NCBI GenBank assembly: GCA_964646425.1
Contig: CAZYEI010000005.1
Coordinates: forward strand, 1-53,814
Source: CAZYEI01 sp964646425
GTDB lineage: Bacteria; Bacillota_I; Bacilli_A; RFN20; JAISJY01
Reading direction: 5' to 3'
Length of the DNA stretch: 53,814 bases
Shown: positions 8,539 through 17,940 of the stretch, one piece after another
How positions within the stretch are numbered: position 1 is the stretch's first letter
How the letters are laid out: every line of letters starts with the position of its first letter
The notes under the pieces: generated by a model
The model's database searches: none
What the model saw: only the letters and a program-made list of their open reading frames with translations
Told to the model about the DNA's origin: nothing
Made by a program: the position numbers and the translations under genes

Positions 8539-9069
8539 GTGAAATCAGTTACACAACCACAAATATTTCAATATGATTCTAACTCTAAGCACAAATTGGA
8601 ATGCGAATTCAAACAAATCTATGAAAAATATGCTAAACTTCTATTCTATATCTCTTTCCATATCGTAAAAAACACATCTGACGCCGAAGATGCTGTTAAC
8701 GAAGCCTTCCTTTATTTTTTTAATAATTACTATGATATAAGAAACAAGAAATATTATTTAGTTACCACTGTAAAAAATATTTCATATAATATTATACAAA
8801 AAAATATAAACACAAAATATATATCTATTGAAGATAGCAATATTGATATCGTAGATAAAAATCAAGAACTTTTAACCAATAGTTTTTATCATGACTTAAA
8901 AAGTTTTTTAACTGATGAAGAAATAGATATACTCTTTGATCATGTAATCTACTCCTTAACTTTTTCTGAAATTGCTAAAATGCGGAATACAACTAAATTT
9001 TCAATATCCAGCAAATATCACAGAATTAAAGAAAAAGTAAAAAATTATTTTAAGGAGATAAAAATATGA
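8539..9069 (+). CDS. ECF-type RNA polymerase sigma factor
   Basis: The product is about 176 residues. Region 2 is seen as FKQIYEKYAKLLFYISFHIV followed by DAEDAVNEAFLYFFNN. Region 4 is a helix-turn-helix: LTDEEIDILFDHVIYSLTFS, then EIAKMRNTTKFSISSKYHR. An upstream TTG at 8500 keeps the frame open, but GAGGTG (8526-8531) lies 7 bases before GTG at 8539, which I take as the start. The stop overlaps the next ATG by four bases (ATGA), the usual sigma/anti-sigma arrangement. The target promoters are unknown. Its own visible promoter looks housekeeping-type, so autoregulation is not evident from sequence. Confidence 0.8.
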   Translation: MKSVTQPQIFQYDSNSKHKLECEFKQIYEKYAKLLFYISFHIVKNTSDAEDAVNEAFLYFFNNYYDIRNKKYYLVTTVKNISYNIIQKNINTKYISIEDSNIDIVDKNQELLTNSFYHDLKSFLTDEEIDILFDHVIYSLTFSEIAKMRNTTKFSISSKYHRIKEKVKNYFKEIKI

Positions 9070-10100
9070 AAAAATATCAAAAAGAAAAAATCAAAAAAAA
9101 TTTAGAAAACCAAATAAACTTTACACCAAACTTTAGTAGTATCAGTGATAAAATCAATTACGAAAACTTATTTATTGCTAAAAAGAGAAAACAAAAAAAG
9201 CAAATAAAAACTGCTCTTTGTTTTTCCTCAATATTAATTATTTTATTAGCATCATTGTACTTTATCAATATCCACAATAAAATCAGTCTTACATATACGG
9301 ACATATTAAATTCTGAGTCTTTCGTTTTTTATCAAGAAACAAATGCTGATAATATTTATACATTTGAAAATTTAATTGATTTACAATACAACAAGAAAAA
9401 TCAAATTAATTTTTACAAAGCAACAGCAGAACCAATAGATAATTTCTACACGTGTGCATATATACCTACCGAAAATTATCAAAAATATCTAAATATTCAT
9501 ATGTCATATGAAAATAATTATTTTTCCAACTTTGACTTTATTAATCTTTATAAGAAAGAAGTAAAAGAAAATACTAATCTTCCTAAAATACAGTGGTTGG
9601 AATATTATAATATTGAAAGTATTCCGCCATCTTATGACAATTACTCACTTATTTTAATACTTAAATCTCAAAATATAAATATAGTAAGAAATGAAAGTAC
9701 GCAAAATAAATTAAATATTAAAAAAAGGCTCTACATTAATACATATTATCAAATAATTAATAATAAAATAGAGTTTATCGATATTGATAATACCAATATT
9801 ATTACAAAATTAGAAGGAACATATATTTGGGCTTTAACTAAAAAAGAAGTAGAAAATAAAAATAAAGCTTTCTCATTTTCTAATATTAATGCAAATAGTA
9901 ATTTATTTAAATTAGAAAAAATTAATACAATCAATTGCGTTATTTTGCCATTAACAGGCAGAGATTACATCAATGATAATCAATATTATGGAAAATATTA
10001 TAATGATATAATGGAAGCTCAATTAAACTTCAATGAAAATAATTCAAAAAACTATGGCTACTTTGATTATAATAAAATAAGCAAGATACTTTATAAATAA
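9066..10100 (+). CDS. One-TM protein, putative anti-sigma factor
   Basis: The 344-residue protein has about 48 basic cytosolic residues, one membrane helix (residues about 50-68, CFSSILIILLASLYFI), and an extracytoplasmic domain of about 275 residues rich in Asn, Tyr and Ile. That topology plus the ATGA overlap with the sigma gene argues for an anti-sigma factor. No HxxxCxxC zinc finger (ZAS domain) is present, so if it binds the sigma factor it uses another fold. The outer domain is unrecognised and could be the sensor. A strong terminator follows, so the pair forms a complete two-gene operon. Confidence 0.55.
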   Translation: MKKYQKEKIKKNLENQINFTPNFSSISDKINYENLFIAKKRKQKKQIKTALCFSSILIILLASLYFINIHNKISLTYTDILNSESFVFYQETNADNIYTFENLIDLQYNKKNQINFYKATAEPIDNFYTCAYIPTENYQKYLNIHMSYENNYFSNFDFINLYKKEVKENTNLPKIQWLEYYNIESIPPSYDNYSLILILKSQNINIVRNESTQNKLNIKKRLYINTYYQIINNKIEFIDIDNTNIITKLEGTYIWALTKKEVENKNKAFSFSNINANSNLFKLEKINTINCVILPLTGRDYINDNQYYGKYYNDIMEAQLNFNENNSKNYGYFDYNKISKILYK

Positions 10101-10127
10101 AAACTAATTATCTTATCATAATGTATT

Positions 10128-10167
10128 ATAAGCACGCTTTAAAGCTAAAAGCGTGCTTATTTTATTT
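10128..10167 (+). terminator. Terminator of the sigma/anti-sigma operon
   Basis: ATAAGCACGCTTT (10128-10140) pairs perfectly over 13 bp with AAAGCGTGCTTAT (10148-10160) and is followed by a T-rich tract. Confidence 0.85.
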
Positions 10168-10193
10168 ATTATATAAGTACTATTTTGATATTC

Positions 10194-10233
10194 ATATAAA
10201 AAAACTGGAGTTATCAATTCTATAACCCCAGTT
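10194..10233 (-). terminator. Minus-strand terminator of the rmuC / giant-protein unit
   Basis: On the minus strand AACTGGGGTTAT pairs with ATAACTCCAGTT (one wobble pair) and is followed by seven Ts. It begins 10 bases after the stop of the small membrane protein. Confidence 0.8.
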
Positions 10234-10243
10234 CCTACCTAAT

Positions 10244-10516
10244 TTATAAGAATAAAGATATAATTGCTAGAATTGCAAATACATAGTAAGCAATTACCCA
10301 TACCTTGTTTTTCCATGGGAAAGCTGAACTATTAACAAATAATCCTGCTGTTACAATTGTAGAAATAACTAAACAAATATTTCCTACAAGTGCGAGAATT
10401 CCTAAGTTTCCTCCAAATAAATTTGCTAGTAAGAAACTTACTCCTGCAATCATCAAAGCGATAAACGCACATGCTCCTGCTAATTTGCTTAAACCTAAAC
10501 TATTCTTCTTTGCCAT
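10244..10516 (-). CDS. Small three-helix membrane protein
   Basis: The 90-residue protein has three hydrophobic segments: ACAFIALMIAGVSFLLANLF, then ILALVGNICLVISTIVTAGL, then VIAYYVFAILAIISLFL. It has a short basic N-terminus and a conserved-looking FPWKNK loop between helices 2 and 3. I do not recognise the family. An AAAGGGG RBS precedes the ATG. It lies 17 bases after the giant CvpA-like gene, with no terminator between, and ends at a strong terminator. It is therefore the last gene of that operon and a candidate partner of the giant protein (inference). Confidence 0.6.
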   Translation of the reverse strand: MAKKNSLGLSKLAGACAFIALMIAGVSFLLANLFGGNLGILALVGNICLVISTIVTAGLFVNSSAFPWKNKVWVIAYYVFAILAIISLFL

Positions 10517-10533
10517 AAAATTTTCCCCTTTCT

Positions 10534-13500
10534 TTATGCACCTGTTAAATCTTTAATGATTTTATCAGCAATTGCATTAATTAAAATTGATTCGCCATAA
10601 TTTGAAATTAAATTATTAGCTTTAATGAGATTAATTTCATCTTTATTAAATTGAGCAATTGTTGTAAATCCTAAATCTCCAAATGCTTGTGATAAATATT
10701 CTAAATCAGATGTCACTTTACCCGCATCTGTATCTATAGTTGCCCAGTTATATTCTTTTTCAAATGTAATTCCAGATCTAGAAATTTCTTCTAATGCCGG
10801 AATCATCAATGAACGAATAACTACTGGCATTCCATACGTTGTTTTATTTGTTTCATTTAGGATTACTATAACTTTATCTAAGAAAGTTTTATTGAAATTA
10901 TCTGCTGATAGATTTCTTAAATTAATTGTTCCATTTACAACTTGAGATTCAGCTATAATAACAATAGCACTCAATTCAGCAATCCATTGTCCAGCAATTG
11001 TCCACTCTTGGCCAACAACTTTACTTCCTTCATATCCTAAATCCATCGCAAATCCTTTAAATTCAGTATTAACGATATCAGTTCTATTTTGATCAATTGT
11101 TCCTAATGAATCAATTGTATCTTTTAATAATGCTTGCAATAATTTAGATTTTCCAATCATCGGAGTCTCACCATTGCTAGATTCAACTAATGATTTCAAT
11201 AATGAATACTTAATTTCATTATCAAAATTTAAATTAAATTGAACGCTTTCTCCATTTGTAGAAATTTCTTTCATCGCAATATATAACGCTGTTACATCAT
11301 TTGTCCAATGTGCATTTTGATTATTAGCTGCTGATGGTAAACCAACAGGAATATCATTTTTAGTATAGTATCCTTGTGGTGCCATGCTAATAAGTTTTGG
11401 TTGCAATTGATTTTGGAAATATAATGATGTATGTATAGTTTTAGACAATGCATTTAACGCTTCTAGAGGGAATCCTGTATTTAAGGAATTACTCAATGAG
11501 TCTAAATCAATTGTTCCTCCCTTACCAAACCAAACTTCACAAACACTATATAAAGCTTCTAGTTCTTTATTCCATTGATTTGAAATTAAAGAGAAAGAAA
11601 CTTCTGGTTTAATTTCGTAATTTGAATATAATGCTGTATCTAATTTTGTTTGTAAATATGTAGAATGATGAATATATTCTTGCATAGTTTCGATTACAGA
11701 CATAGAAATACCATTATCTTTGAAGTTTATTGTATCAATAGTTATAATACCATCAGTTCCAACAAGTTCTAACGCAACATAATTTAATGCTTCTAATTCT
11801 TTATACCAATAAGTAGATTTTGCTTCAGCAGAATCTAATGGATAAATTATTTGTGTTCCAAGTTGCACTCCATTTTGTTGTTCATTTTCAACAATAATTC
11901 CATTTAATGCTAATACTAATTTATCTTGTAGGTATACACTATAATCCGTATAAATCATTAATGTAGAAATTAAATTAACTGGTAAACCAAAATTACCATT
12001 GTTAAAATTAAATTTATTTAAACTAATTGAATCTTCTTTATTAGCTAACATTTTTGCAGACTCAGAAATGGCTTTAGCCTCATTTAACCATCCTGTATTA
12101 CCATATCTAACATTTGGTGTGCCTAAAATATAACCATCAGTTGTTTTATATAATGCATCTTTAAACTTACTTTGAATAAATGTTGATTTATTAATATCAT
12201 TACAAATAACATCTAAAACAGTAAATTTAATAGCACCATTAAATTGAATTGAATTTAACCCAATTTTTTCTTCTCCTTCGCCGGCATAAGCTTTTGCAAT
12301 TTTGATAATTATATCAATTTCATTATACCATTGTGCTTCAGTAGAATATTCATATTGAGCAAAAATATCATCTTCAAGTATCATTCCGACTAAATTAGTA
12401 TACATTTTATGTTGAAGATATACACTTCTATGGATATTATCTCTTGTAGCCTCTAATGAAGTAAACTTAATATTATCAAAGTCCAATTCATTATAAGATA
12501 CTCCTGCATTAGGTGAATCAACATCTGGTATTGTATGTAAAATACAAGAAATTGCTATCATTTCATTACGCCATTCTTCGCTAGCAAAAGTTACTTCAGG
12601 TGTACCACTTAATCTTATACCATTTTCAGTATATACTTCTTGTGCAATTTTTGATTGTAATACTGTTGAATTTGAAATATGCTCTTCCATAGCATCAAAC
12701 ATCGATAATTTAATTTCTCTATCAAAGAAAGATAAAGACATATTAATATCGCCATTTTCATCTTGAAGTAAAGCAACAATTTCATATAATGCAGTTATTT
12801 CTTTTTCCCATCTATCATCATTCCAAGTACTAGGTTTTTCCGAACCATCTTCCTCTGCATACATAGGTGTTAAAGTATCACTCATCATTTTTCTAATGAC
12901 TAATGATTGCGTATTTTCACTTGCCCTTTCTAAAACAGATATAGATATTTTATTGGTAGCAATATTTATCGAAATATAACCTTCACTATCTTGTAATTCT
13001 TCAGTTACATTTGCCACTGCACGAACTTCTATTTCCCATCTATTTCCATCCCAATCTAAACTATTTTCTTCTAATAGAGTTTTGAACGGTTCTTCTAAAA
13101 CTGTTTGAAGTATTAATGAATTTCCAACATAATTTGAAGCAATATTAATTACACTCCAATTAACTTTATCTGATGAATTACCAGTTAATTTTTTATCGAT
13201 AGAAACTTCATTTATACCAGTTTCTTCAACTAGTCTTACATATTCGCCATTTTCATTTAAATACGTATTACCCTTAATTATTTCTTTAATAGCAACAATT
13301 TCATCACTCCACAAAGAATAGCCATCAGTACCGATTAATACAATTTTTTCTTCATTTATAATAGTAGAAAATCCTTGTTTTGCCATATATTGCAAAATAT
13401 CACTTGAATCAACATTTGCTTCATTTGTTTCACTATTTTTAGCTAACATTGAATCTATTGTTGAAACATATAATATTTTCATATTTGAAATACTTGATAT

Positions 13501-16500
13501 TTGAATCTTTTTATTGTTTTCTTCACCTGTTGCAAGTGTAGCTGCAACTGAAGTTAGTGCTGATAGTTCTCTATGCCATATTAAATTATCCCAATCGTCA
13601 AAGAAACCATCTTCAGTTATTGTATTCTTTAAGGCATTAGTAAGTACTGTTCTTAATATTACTGTTTCTTTATTTTCATCCTTAAATACATTTGTTGCAG
13701 CTTCTAATGTTAATAAAGGAATTTCATCTTGGAATTGTGTTTCAAGATTATTGATATCTAATACTTTATCACCATTTGTATCTTCTATTGCTATTGTTTC
13801 TGCAATTTCATATAAGCCTGTTAATTCTTCATTCCAATCTTGTATTTCATCAACATTAACTCCCATTTGTGTTAATGGCTCTTTAAAGAAATGTTGAATT
13901 ATCTTACTATCATCTACAACTAATGTAGCAGCTTCAATTGTTGTAAGTTTTATTTGATTCATATTTTGTAATTTTGAAAAAACTAAATAACCATCTTCAT
14001 CTACCAATGTATTTCCAACTTGATAAAGTGCATTAATTTCACCTTCAAGATTTTCAATAGAATTTAATGTTTCTTCATCTACAATTTGTTTTAATGCCAC
14101 ATTAGTTAACTTATTAATTAACATTGATTCAGAAGCATTGTCTTTTAATACTCCAATAACCTCAATATGTATTTTAGTTTCAAGTGAAGATTTAAGTGAA
14201 GAAACGTTTAACACACCTTCAGTACCATTTGTTTCTGCTAATTTAGCAGCTACTTGTGAAAGAACTTTAATTTCTGAACTCCATTCAAAATCTTCATCTG
14301 AAAATAATTTTTCTCCACCTAATACATCACTCATAGCACTATCTAACATTGGACCAACTATATCTTTAAGCAATTTACTTTCATCAATATAATAATGAAT
14401 TCCCGCATCATCTTGATAAGTTGCCTTTTCGGTATTAATAATTCCGTTAATTAGCGCTAAATCAATCGATTCTATATTTTCAGTATTTGTCATTTCATTA
14501 AGGATTTGATTTATATTTCCACCCTCTGCTTCAATTCCTTCTAGAATATGTCCAACAATATCTAATTCATATCCTAAATCCTCAATATTAGATAATGTTG
14601 TATATAAATCGATATTCATAGTTTCTTGAATAGAATCATTACTTATTTTTGCAAAATTCAAAACTACTGGAGTGGCAATCGAACTTTGTTCTATATAATT
14701 AGATAAAATATAGAAAAGTTGTGGCTTTACATCTAAAACAAACTTTGCATTCTCATCTTTAGAAGCTAGATATGAATCTAGGGATGTTAATAAAGTTGTT
14801 TGTTCTCCTAAATCTTTAAATAGATTGATAATAGCAGATAATTCTTTAAATACATTTTCATCATTATCTTCATTTTCTTCAGGATAGCTCCAATTATTAG
14901 AATCTTTTAGTTGTTTAAATACTTCATCTGGAATATATTTTGCAATTTCTTCATTATTTTCTAATTCAGTTATAGCAAAATCTATAGCAATTTCTTTTAC
15001 TTCATCAAATACACTTAATTTAAATAAATCAGTAATAATATTTTCAATATGGTTGCTATTTGAAGACAACACTTGTACAGAAATACTTTCTTCTCCATCA
15101 AATCTAATACCAATATCTACAAATTCTTTATATATATTAATAATTGTTTTAAAATCGTTTTCCCAGTCAATTTTATCATAATTAACTTGATTTTCCCCAA
15201 CAAAATCAACAACAGAATCCAAATTTAAAACATATGATAATCCTGTATCTATTCCAATATTAACTAATTCGATATCAAATAAATTATCTACAAATGTAGC
15301 TAGTTTTTCAGCATCTAAATCCATATAATCTATTTTACTCAAATCTTTTTGGTCTTTTAAAATATCGATTGTTGTTCCTATAAGTTTTCCGATATTTCCA
15401 ATATCTTGAGATAATTTAATTTCTCTTAAGTCTTCATATTCAATCACTAAATTTTTTAATGCATCATTTTCAGCAATATAATCAGAATATTGAAGATAAT
15501 CAACACCAATATAAAAAACTACATCTAATAAATCTAAACTACCCAAAGTTTCAAAAGAAGCAACAAGATGTTCTTTGTCAATTTGTCTAACTGCTTCTAA
15601 AGATAAATTATCAGTTTCAATATCTAAAATTCCACTCTTGCTTGCTTCAATAGCAAAACTTACTAACGTATTTAGCTCTCTTCTCAATTTAACATTTTGA
15701 TTTTTATCAATTTCAACATTAAATAATTCATCAAACATTTGATTATCTAAACCATCTTCTCCAAACAAATCAAGAATTTGAGCAATCCATGTTTGATCAT
15801 ATACATCACTATATTCTAATATTTCTTGGATATCTCCCGAAAGTTCTTCCTCATTATAGCTAACTTTGCGTTTATCTGTGGTATTTTCAGTTATTTGATC
15901 AGCATCATTTAGCGAATTAATAACACTAAATGCTCCTCCAATAGGAACGCATAATAAAATACACATTACAAAACCATTTACTAATCCTACAACACCACCT
16001 AATAAACGGTGTTTTTTCTTTTTAATTAATTTAGGTTTTAGAAGTTCTTTTCTTTGTTTTCGATCTTTAATTGTTTTTGCTAATGCTTTTTCTTCTTTCG
16101 TAGGTTTAACAACTCTCTTTGTCTTTAAGAAAGGATAACCAAAAATGCCCCAGAATAACCAAACAATAAAGCGATAAATAATTAACCAAAAAACAATAAA
16201 CACAAAGAATAATGCTACTTGCAAAGCACAAATAACAAGCCCATTAATAGCAGCATAAGAATAAGAATCCGTTGTAATATTATATTCTAATTGATTATTT
16301 ATATTCTCTAAAACATAATTCTCTAAACTAGAATCTATAAAACCAGTGAAAGATAAATCCATTGTATATATTTCTTTTGCAAGAGGAAAGATTGCAAACC
16401 ATAATCCAATAGCCCCTAATACAAAGAACAATGTATAAAATATTGATTTACGAAATCCTCTTATAAATCCTCTTATAAAGGTTAATGATAGTATAACGAT

Positions 16501-16563
16501 AAAAACTATATTAAACCCTAAAACAATAGCATTTTTATCAATCATAGTACTTCCTAAAAACAT
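10534..16563 (-). CDS. Giant CvpA-like membrane-anchored repeat protein (about 2,009 aa)
   Basis: The N-terminal ~220 residues look like the CvpA family: two helices around IRGFIRGFRKSIFY, a third long helix, a strongly basic linker (KPKLIKKKKHR), and RLLGGVVGLVNGFVMCILLC. CvpA proteins are normally 160-250 residues. The basic linker should be cytosolic, which places the remaining ~1,780 acidic, Cys-poor residues outside. From W761 to W1860 there are about 14 degenerate repeats of about 85 residues, anchored by W-x-x-E-[IL]-x-A-[IL]-(x)2-[IV]. Examples are RWEKEITALYEIVALL, YWYKELEALNYVALEL and QWNKELEALYSVCEVW. More diverged units may lie before and after. AGGAGG sits 9 bases before the ATG at 16563, which is one base after the rmuC stop; a start at 16596 is also open. 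No LPXTG or enzyme motif is seen. The function is unknown. Confidence 0.75.
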   Translation of the reverse strand: MFLGSTMIDKNAIVLGFNIVFIVILSLTFIRGFIRGFRKSIFYTLFFVLGAIGLWFAIFPLAKEIYTMDLSFTGFIDSSLENYVLENINNQLEYNITTDSYSYAAINGLVICALQVALFFVFIVFWLIIYRFIVWLFWGIFGYPFLKTKRVVKPTKEEKALAKTIKDRKQRKELLKPKLIKKKKHRLLGGVVGLVNGFVMCILLCVPIGGAFSVINSLNDADQITENTTDKRKVSYNEEELSGDIQEILEYSDVYDQTWIAQILDLFGEDGLDNQMFDELFNVEIDKNQNVKLRRELNTLVSFAIEASKSGILDIETDNLSLEAVRQIDKEHLVASFETLGSLDLLDVVFYIGVDYLQYSDYIAENDALKNLVIEYEDLREIKLSQDIGNIGKLIGTTIDILKDQKDLSKIDYMDLDAEKLATFVDNLFDIELVNIGIDTGLSYVLNLDSVVDFVGENQVNYDKIDWENDFKTIINIYKEFVDIGIRFDGEESISVQVLSSNSNHIENIITDLFKLSVFDEVKEIAIDFAITELENNEEIAKYIPDEVFKQLKDSNNWSYPEENEDNDENVFKELSAIINLFKDLGEQTTLLTSLDSYLASKDENAKFVLDVKPQLFYILSNYIEQSSIATPVVLNFAKISNDSIQETMNIDLYTTLSNIEDLGYELDIVGHILEGIEAEGGNINQILNEMTNTENIESIDLALINGIINTEKATYQDDAGIHYYIDESKLLKDIVGPMLDSAMSDVLGGEKLFSDEDFEWSSEIKVLSQVAAKLAETNGTEGVLNVSSLKSSLETKIHIEVIGVLKDNASESMLINKLTNVALKQIVDEETLNSIENLEGEINALYQVGNTLVDEDGYLVFSKLQNMNQIKLTTIEAATLVVDDSKIIQHFFKEPLTQMGVNVDEIQDWNEELTGLYEIAETIAIEDTNGDKVLDINNLETQFQDEIPLLTLEAATNVFKDENKETVILRTVLTNALKNTITEDGFFDDWDNLIWHRELSALTSVAATLATGEENNKKIQISSISNMKILYVSTIDSMLAKNSETNEANVDSSDILQYMAKQGFSTIINEEKIVLIGTDGYSLWSDEIVAIKEIIKGNTYLNENGEYVRLVEETGINEVSIDKKLTGNSSDKVNWSVINIASNYVGNSLILQTVLEEPFKTLLEENSLDWDGNRWEIEVRAVANVTEELQDSEGYISINIATNKISISVLERASENTQSLVIRKMMSDTLTPMYAEEDGSEKPSTWNDDRWEKEITALYEIVALLQDENGDINMSLSFFDREIKLSMFDAMEEHISNSTVLQSKIAQEVYTENGIRLSGTPEVTFASEEWRNEMIAISCILHTIPDVDSPNAGVSYNELDFDNIKFTSLEATRDNIHRSVYLQHKMYTNLVGMILEDDIFAQYEYSTEAQWYNEIDIIIKIAKAYAGEGEEKIGLNSIQFNGAIKFTVLDVICNDINKSTFIQSKFKDALYKTTDGYILGTPNVRYGNTGWLNEAKAISESAKMLANKEDSISLNKFNFNNGNFGLPVNLISTLMIYTDYSVYLQDKLVLALNGIIVENEQQNGVQLGTQIIYPLDSAEAKSTYWYKELEALNYVALELVGTDGIITIDTINFKDNGISMSVIETMQEYIHHSTYLQTKLDTALYSNYEIKPEVSFSLISNQWNKELEALYSVCEVWFGKGGTIDLDSLSNSLNTGFPLEALNALSKTIHTSLYFQNQLQPKLISMAPQGYYTKNDIPVGLPSAANNQNAHWTNDVTALYIAMKEISTNGESVQFNLNFDNEIKYSLLKSLVESSNGETPMIGKSKLLQALLKDTIDSLGTIDQNRTDIVNTEFKGFAMDLGYEGSKVVGQEWTIAGQWIAELSAIVIIAESQVVNGTINLRNLSADNFNKTFLDKVIVILNETNKTTYGMPVVIRSLMIPALEEISRSGITFEKEYNWATIDTDAGKVTSDLEYLSQAFGDLGFTTIAQFNKDEINLIKANNLISNYGESILINAIADKIIKDLTGA

Positions 16564-16564
16564 A

Positions 16565-17845
16565 TTATTCATCCTCCTCTTCTTGTATTTCTTCAAACAT
16601 TAAATCTTCATTTCTTTGTTGCTCGATTTCTGAAACCTTTAATTGATTAAATTTCTTAGTTAATTTTCTTACTTTAATATTAAATTGATTAGTCTGTTTA
16701 TATACAGTTCCTAAATTCTTATTTAATTTATTCCATACTTCTTCAAATGTTTTAAAGTCGCAACTTAAACTTTCAAGAACTTTATTTAATTCAACTATTT
16801 TTTCAGCCTTTAATGAATCAATTATCATTGTTTTACATGATAATAATGTCGGTATAATTATCGTTGGCGAAACAATAATAACCCGTTTTTCAGTTGCATA
16901 TTCAATTATTTGAGGAAGTTTTGAATGCAACAATGTAAGTAGCCCATCAGAAGGAACAAACATCAAAGCATAATCCAATGTAATACTAGGAATAATGTAT
17001 TTTTTTGAAATATCATCAATATGCTTTTTAACATCATTTTTTATTAAGGTTAATGCTTTATTTTCTTCGGTTTCCGATTCAAATCTTTTTTCTGTATAAT
17101 TTGCATATGAAGCAAATGGGAACTTTGAATCTATACATAGCATTAAATCTTGTGGTTTCATATAAACAACAGCATCAACTCTTACCTTACAATCATTTAC
17201 ATTAAATTCATGCTGAATATCATACATTCTTCCTTGAAAATCACCGAATATATTTGCCAAAATTTGATTTAATTGATATTCACCAAAAGCACCTCTTGTT
17301 TGATTGTTGCTCAAAATACTTTGCAATTCATTTACTTCATTTGTAAGTTGAAGCATTGTTTCTTTGGCTTCCTCAATTCTAGAAACAGTTACAGCAATCT
17401 TATTAAATGACTCAGTTGTTTTATCAAAGCCTGCATTTAATCTTTCATCAACTTTATTATTAATTGCATTTAATTTTGTTTCAACAGAAGTATTTATATC
17501 ACGAAAGGCTTCTCCAATACGTTTTTCAAAATCGACTTGAAAATTTCTAAATTGATCTTGAATATCGCTTTGGGTTTTTATCATTGCATTGCTTGATTCA
17601 ACTTTTGAATCGCCTAATGTTTTTGTAACATCAGTTTTCATTTCTGAAATAGTCTTTGTTAAATCTAAACTTACTTTATAAATATCTTGATTTAAGGCAT
17701 TTGTAATATTATTTTCTAGTTTTGATAAATCAATATTGTCATAGTTACTATTTTTTTGACTTTTTATAAGAACAAAAATTAATAATAATATAGTAATTGA
17801 CAATAAACAAACGATAATTATGTTCCAAATCACAAGAATCACCAT
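16565..17845 (-). CDS. rmuC: DNA recombination protein RmuC
   Basis: The protein has one N-terminal membrane helix (IIIVCLLSITILLLIFVLI), then about 130 residues of predicted coiled coil, then the RmuC nuclease-like core: RGAFGEYQLNQILANIFG, KVRVDAVVYMKP, LCIDSKFPFASYANY and ALMFVPSDGLLTLL. E. coli RmuC limits inversions at short inverted repeats; it belongs to the PD-(D/E)XK fold. The start is uncertain. An ATG at 17857 overlaps the -10 hexamer itself and so cannot be used from that promoter. ATG 17845 or GTG 17833 (preceded by GGTGAT) are likelier. The stop is one base from the giant gene's ATG, so the two are coupled. Confidence 0.85.
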   Translation of the reverse strand: MVILVIWNIIIVCLLSITILLLIFVLIKSQKNSNYDNIDLSKLENNITNALNQDIYKVSLDLTKTISEMKTDVTKTLGDSKVESSNAMIKTQSDIQDQFRNFQVDFEKRIGEAFRDINTSVETKLNAINNKVDERLNAGFDKTTESFNKIAVTVSRIEEAKETMLQLTNEVNELQSILSNNQTRGAFGEYQLNQILANIFGDFQGRMYDIQHEFNVNDCKVRVDAVVYMKPQDLMLCIDSKFPFASYANYTEKRFESETEENKALTLIKNDVKKHIDDISKKYIIPSITLDYALMFVPSDGLLTLLHSKLPQIIEYATEKRVIIVSPTIIIPTLLSCKTMIIDSLKAEKIVELNKVLESLSCDFKTFEEVWNKLNKNLGTVYKQTNQFNIKVRKLTKKFNQLKVSEIEQQRNEDLMFEEIQEEEDE

Positions 17846-17857
17846 CACTTTGTGCAT

Positions 17858-17886
17858 ATTATAGCATATATTATTATTAATTATAA
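17858..17886 (-). promoter_or_regulatory. Extended -10 promoter of rmuC
   Basis: Minus strand: TGC then TATAAT (17863-17858), with a weak -35-like TTATAA 17 bases upstream. The predicted transcription start (about 17851) leaves almost no leader before the possible start codons. Confidence 0.5.
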
Positions 17887-17940
17887 AATAATTTTATTAT
17901 TTTATTAAAAAATATATCATGAAGAAAAATAATATTTAAA

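Noticed and set aside
13514..14392. Open frames on the plus strand inside the giant gene
   Set aside because: They are antisense shadows of a repetitive coding sequence, with no RBS and no recognisable protein.
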